A stretch of DNA of 8,264 nucleotides from Acidimicrobiales bacterium. GTDB taxonomy: Bacteria; Actinomycetota; Acidimicrobiia; Acidimicrobiales; Poriferisodalaceae. The DNA is taken from the NCBI GenBank assembly GCA_030749275.1, contig JASMKJ010000201.1, positions 1 to 8,264 of the forward strand, written 5' to 3'. A program made the translations under genes and the position numbers. Below, in pieces: positions 5,869 to 8,264 of the stretch (its first letter is position 1; each line of letters starts with the position of its first letter). The notes below the pieces were generated by a model. The model was not told where the DNA came from. It made no database searches and saw only the letters and a list, made by a program, of their open reading frames with translations.

Positions 5869-7568
5869 TACGGAGTCACTGAGTTCGCGACCGCTTGAGC
5901 GATCCGCCGATGCTGCTCCACGTCAGAAGCCGAGTCCACAGGAATTCTGATCACCCGGAGACCTTCAGGCTTGCGCAACAGATCAGCCAACGTCGAAACG
6001 TCACAAGCCTCCTTGTATTCGATATCCAACGCCTCGACAATCTCAGCAATAGGTAGATGTTGTGGAGTGGCGAAGAATTTGTTGAAGAGATCAGGATCCG
6101 TTGCTTGAACAACCGGTAGGTGTCTGAAGATCCCGCCGCCCTGGTCATCCAAGACCACGATTGTCAACGTGAGGTCCGCGTTCCTTGCTGCTATGAGTCC
6201 CGCAATGTCGTGCTGAAAAGCCAGATCGCCAATCAGTAGCGTTGTGGGTTGACCCGTCGCGGCGGCTCCGGCGGCACTGGAGACAACTCCGTCGATTCCG
6301 CTGGCCCCGCGGTTGCCGAGTAGATGAAGAGAGTCCGAGTGAGATTCGAAGAAACTGTCAACGTCACGCACAGGCATTGAATTGGACACGTACAGCAAGT
6401 GGTCCGCGGGAAGACGGCGGCCCAGCTCGCGGGCAACAGCAGGTTGCAACAGGGGTTCGTGGTCAACGATGGCGCTGATAGCTGCAGACGCTTGTTGATT
6501 TGCTGTCCTCCACCGTTCCCCCCACTGTCCACTAACCATCGAAGGATTGATGAGGTCCGCGACTTGGGCGAGCCCGTTGCTCCCCACGTTCAATATTTCC
6601 GAGACAGTGAAACTCGGATCCGCCCAATTGTTCGAAGGGTCAAACATGATCATCGGCGAACGGTGCCGCTCCAGCCAGAGTCTCAAAGGCTTGCAGGTGG
6701 GAGGCCCACCCAACCTCACCACGACCTCAGGGACAACAGTTTCCGACCAAGCGCTGCGCAGGAGATGATCGTGATGCTCAATGACCGGAACAGCGTCGAA
6801 GTCGATCCGTAACTGAGAGAGTGGTTCCGCCAAGAGCGGGTACCCGGTCTTTTTGCAGAAACTGTGAACAGCTTCACGCCAATTGGACCCTTGACTCATC
6901 GGACCTGCGACGACCACCCCTTTCGGCACCTGCTCAAAGTGTTGTGCGAGTTCATGGGCTTTGTCTGGGTCAAGGATCGTCATTGGCTGATTGAGCTGAA
7001 TGGGAGGCAGAACTTGATCGAAAGAGAAGTCAGATAGCGGTTCCAAAGGTTCTCTGAATGGCCAATCCAAATGAACGGGCCCGGGCTGCGGACCAGTGGA
7101 TGATTGGAAAGCCCGAGCCGCGACCAACTGAAACCAACGGGCATCGGGTTCGGTACCGATCGGGAGTTCGGCGAACCAGCGCACGTTGCTCCCGTAGATG
7201 TTCGTTTGATCAATGGTTTGACCGGCGCCCCAACCCCGTAATTCTGGGGGCCGATTCGCGGTGAGGACGATGAGAGGCGTCTCTGACCAGTTTGCTTCGA
7301 CAATTGCTGGGAGATAATTAGCGGCTGCGGTTCCAGAAGTGCAGATGAGAACCACCGGCTTGTCTGATTGTTTCGCGAGCCCTAGAGCGAAGAATGCCGC
7401 GGAGCGTTCGTCCAAGCGAGTCCAGGTCTCGATGCGATCGGTTCTGGCGAAGGTAAGCGTGAGAGGTGTCGATCTTGATCCAGGCGATATGACGGCGTGC
7501 CTGACTCCCTGATTGGCGAGTTCATTCGCAAACGCCGCGCATGCGCTGTAAACCGGGTCGTTCGTCAT
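5868..7568 (-). CDS. menD: 2-Succinyl-5-enolpyruvyl-6-hydroxy-3-cyclohexene-1-carboxylate synthase
   Basis: This full-length (566-residue) thiamine-diphosphate enzyme decarboxylates 2-oxoglutarate and adds the product to isochorismate. The N-terminal pyrimidine-binding domain shows SPGSRSTPL at 28-36, DERSAAFF at 53-60 (Glu54 is the cofactor-activating glutamate), TSGTAAANY at 77-85, ANRPPELRG at 104-112 and GQTIDQTNIYG at 116-126. The C-terminal domain has SNSMPVRD at 395-402, GNRGASGIDG at 418-427, the cofactor GDL at 447-449 (Asp448) and DDQGGGIFRHLP at 474-485. The spacing Asp448-Asp475 equals the E. coli Asp442-Asn469 spacing as I recall it, so Asp475 seems to replace an Asn metal ligand. 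The ATG at 7568 is 5 nt after the menF stop, and the TAA stop shares a base with the menH ATG. It is the committed step of the pathway and sits centrally in the operon. Confidence 0.97.
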   Translation of the reverse strand: MTNDPVYSACAAFANELANQGVRHAVISPGSRSTPLTLTFARTDRIETWTRLDERSAAFFALGLAKQSDKPVVLICTSGTAAANYLPAIVEANWSETPLIVLTANRPPELRGWGAGQTIDQTNIYGSNVRWFAELPIGTEPDARWFQLVAARAFQSSTGPQPGPVHLDWPFREPLEPLSDFSFDQVLPPIQLNQPMTILDPDKAHELAQHFEQVPKGVVVAGPMSQGSNWREAVHSFCKKTGYPLLAEPLSQLRIDFDAVPVIEHHDHLLRSAWSETVVPEVVVRLGGPPTCKPLRLWLERHRSPMIMFDPSNNWADPSFTVSEILNVGSNGLAQVADLINPSMVSGQWGERWRTANQQASAAISAIVDHEPLLQPAVARELGRRLPADHLLYVSNSMPVRDVDSFFESHSDSLHLLGNRGASGIDGVVSSAAGAAATGQPTTLLIGDLAFQHDIAGLIAARNADLTLTIVVLDDQGGGIFRHLPVVQATDPDLFNKFFATPQHLPIAEIVEALDIEYKEACDVSTLADLLRKPEGLRVIRIPVDSASDVEQHRRIAQAVANSVTP

Positions 7569-7573
7569 GATTG

Positions 7574-8264
7574 CTATGGCGTCAGGTCGAGGGCGCCTAG
7601 AAGGGCTTCAAACTTGGTCGCTGTTTCTGCCAACTCGTGTGTGGGCTCTGCGCCGTCAACGATTCCGCCACCGGCGAACAAGGTGAGAGCATCGTCGGTA
7701 AGTAGAGCCGACCGTAAGGCAACCCTGAATTCACCTCCACCTGTTGGGGTCATCCAACCCACGGGCGCGGCGTACCATCCTCGGTCCATGGATTCGCTCT
7801 CATCGATCCAATCTTGAGCGACCTGCCTGGGTATTCCAGCCACAGCGGGAGTTGGATGCAGAGCTCTTACCAGGTCGAGAATGTCGGTGTTCCTAGGCAA
7901 GATCCCTGATATGGGGGTGTGAAGGTGTTGGATCCGGCGGAGTTTCATGACACCTGTGGGTGATAGTGCTTCCAAGCGAACACCAGCGATGGTCAGTGAT
8001 CTAGTTATGTCTTCAACGACGATCTCGTGTTCGTTGCGTTCTTTGGGGTTGGCGAGCAGTTCGGCACGTAGTCGAGCGTCCGCCCCGGGATGCTCATGGC
8101 GTGGCCGCGATCCGGCGAGCGCTGCGGTCTCAACGCGATGTCCGTTCACATTGACCAGTGTTTCAGGGCTGCTGCCAAGGAATACTTGGCTGCCGTGAGC
8201 GATGGCGAAGGTAGCGCATGATGGATGCCGCAGTTGGAGTCGTTCGAGCAGCGCCGCCGCGTTC
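7574..8264 (-). CDS. menF: Isochorismate synthase, 5' part off the right edge
   Basis: The - strand frame is open from the right edge to the TAG at 7576-7574, giving the C-terminal 229 residues of a protein normally about 390-430 long. It belongs to the chorismate-binding family (PF00425; MenF/EntC/DhbC) and converts chorismate to isochorismate. In the visible part, numbered from the edge, the motifs are FLGSSPE at 28-34, TAALAGSRPR at 46-55, KERNEHEIVVED, HPTPAVAGIPR, ESMDRGWYAAPVGW, GGGEFRVALRSA, FAGGGIV and ELAETATKFEALL. These cover the active-site half, including the C-terminal metal-binding glutamates. The GTG at 8149 is internal, because conserved sequence continues upstream of it to the edge. 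The gene precedes menD by 5 nt, so menaquinone rather than siderophore or salicylate synthesis is the likely role. The true start and the operon promoter lie outside the window. Confidence 0.93.
   Translation of the reverse strand, partial: NAAALLERLQLRHPSCATFAIAHGSQVFLGSSPETLVNVNGHRVETAALAGSRPRHEHPGADARLRAELLANPKERNEHEIVVEDITRSLTIAGVRLEALSPTGVMKLRRIQHLHTPISGILPRNTDILDLVRALHPTPAVAGIPRQVAQDWIDESESMDRGWYAAPVGWMTPTGGGEFRVALRSALLTDDALTLFAGGGIVDGAEPTHELAETATKFEALLGALDLTP

Noticed and set aside
6399..6812. Open + strand frame of 137 codons inside menD.
   Set aside because: It is antisense to conserved MenD sequence, is Arg- and Pro-rich, and looks like a shadow frame.
7574..8149. Treating menF as a complete 191-residue gene starting at the GTG at 8149.
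   Set aside because: The frame stays open to the right edge and encodes conserved family sequence (FLGSSPE) upstream of that GTG, so it is an edge-cut longer gene.

Overview
The window is fully coding, with nine genes and almost no spacer. Seven are complete and one is cut at each edge. The organism looks like a bacterium that makes menaquinone by the classical o-succinylbenzoate route. The short (366-residue) form of MenE, frequent GTG starts and the sequence style of Upp, MenE and MenD suggest an actinobacterium, possibly of the Acidimicrobiia type. That placement is an inference from sequence style; no marker gene here proves it.

Left part (1-2980), nucleoside and nucleotide salvage. Two short operons diverge from a 65-bp spacer at 1282-1346. 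Leftward, upp (uracil phosphoribosyltransferase) overlaps by 4 nt the start of mtnA (methylthioribose-1-phosphate isomerase), which runs off the left edge. Rightward, psuG (pseudouridine-5'-phosphate glycosidase) overlaps by 4 nt a TauE/SafE (TSUP) family membrane protein. PsuG releases uracil and ribose 5-phosphate from pseudouridine 5'-phosphate. Upp converts uracil and PRPP to UMP. The divergent pair could therefore form a pseudouridine-to-UMP salvage unit. The kinase that would make pseudouridine 5'-phosphate (PsuK) is not in the window.

Right part (2999-8264), menaquinone headgroup synthesis. menE lies on the + strand 18 nt after the TSUP gene and converges on a - strand operon transcribed menF (cut at the right edge), menD, menH, menC. 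Those four are joined by a 5-nt gap, a 1-nt overlap and a 7-nt overlap, and their order matches the reaction order. Chorismate goes to isochorismate (MenF), SEPHCHC (MenD), SHCHC (MenH), o-succinylbenzoate (MenC) and o-succinylbenzoyl-CoA (MenE). MenB, MenA and the final methyltransferase are not in the window.

I found no tRNA, rRNA, CRISPR array, insertion sequence, integrase, long repeat or convincing intrinsic terminator. All the proteins belong to known families. What is worth a second look is the gene arrangement (the psuG/upp divergon, the TSUP partner, and menE separated from its operon) and a few residue-level deviations.
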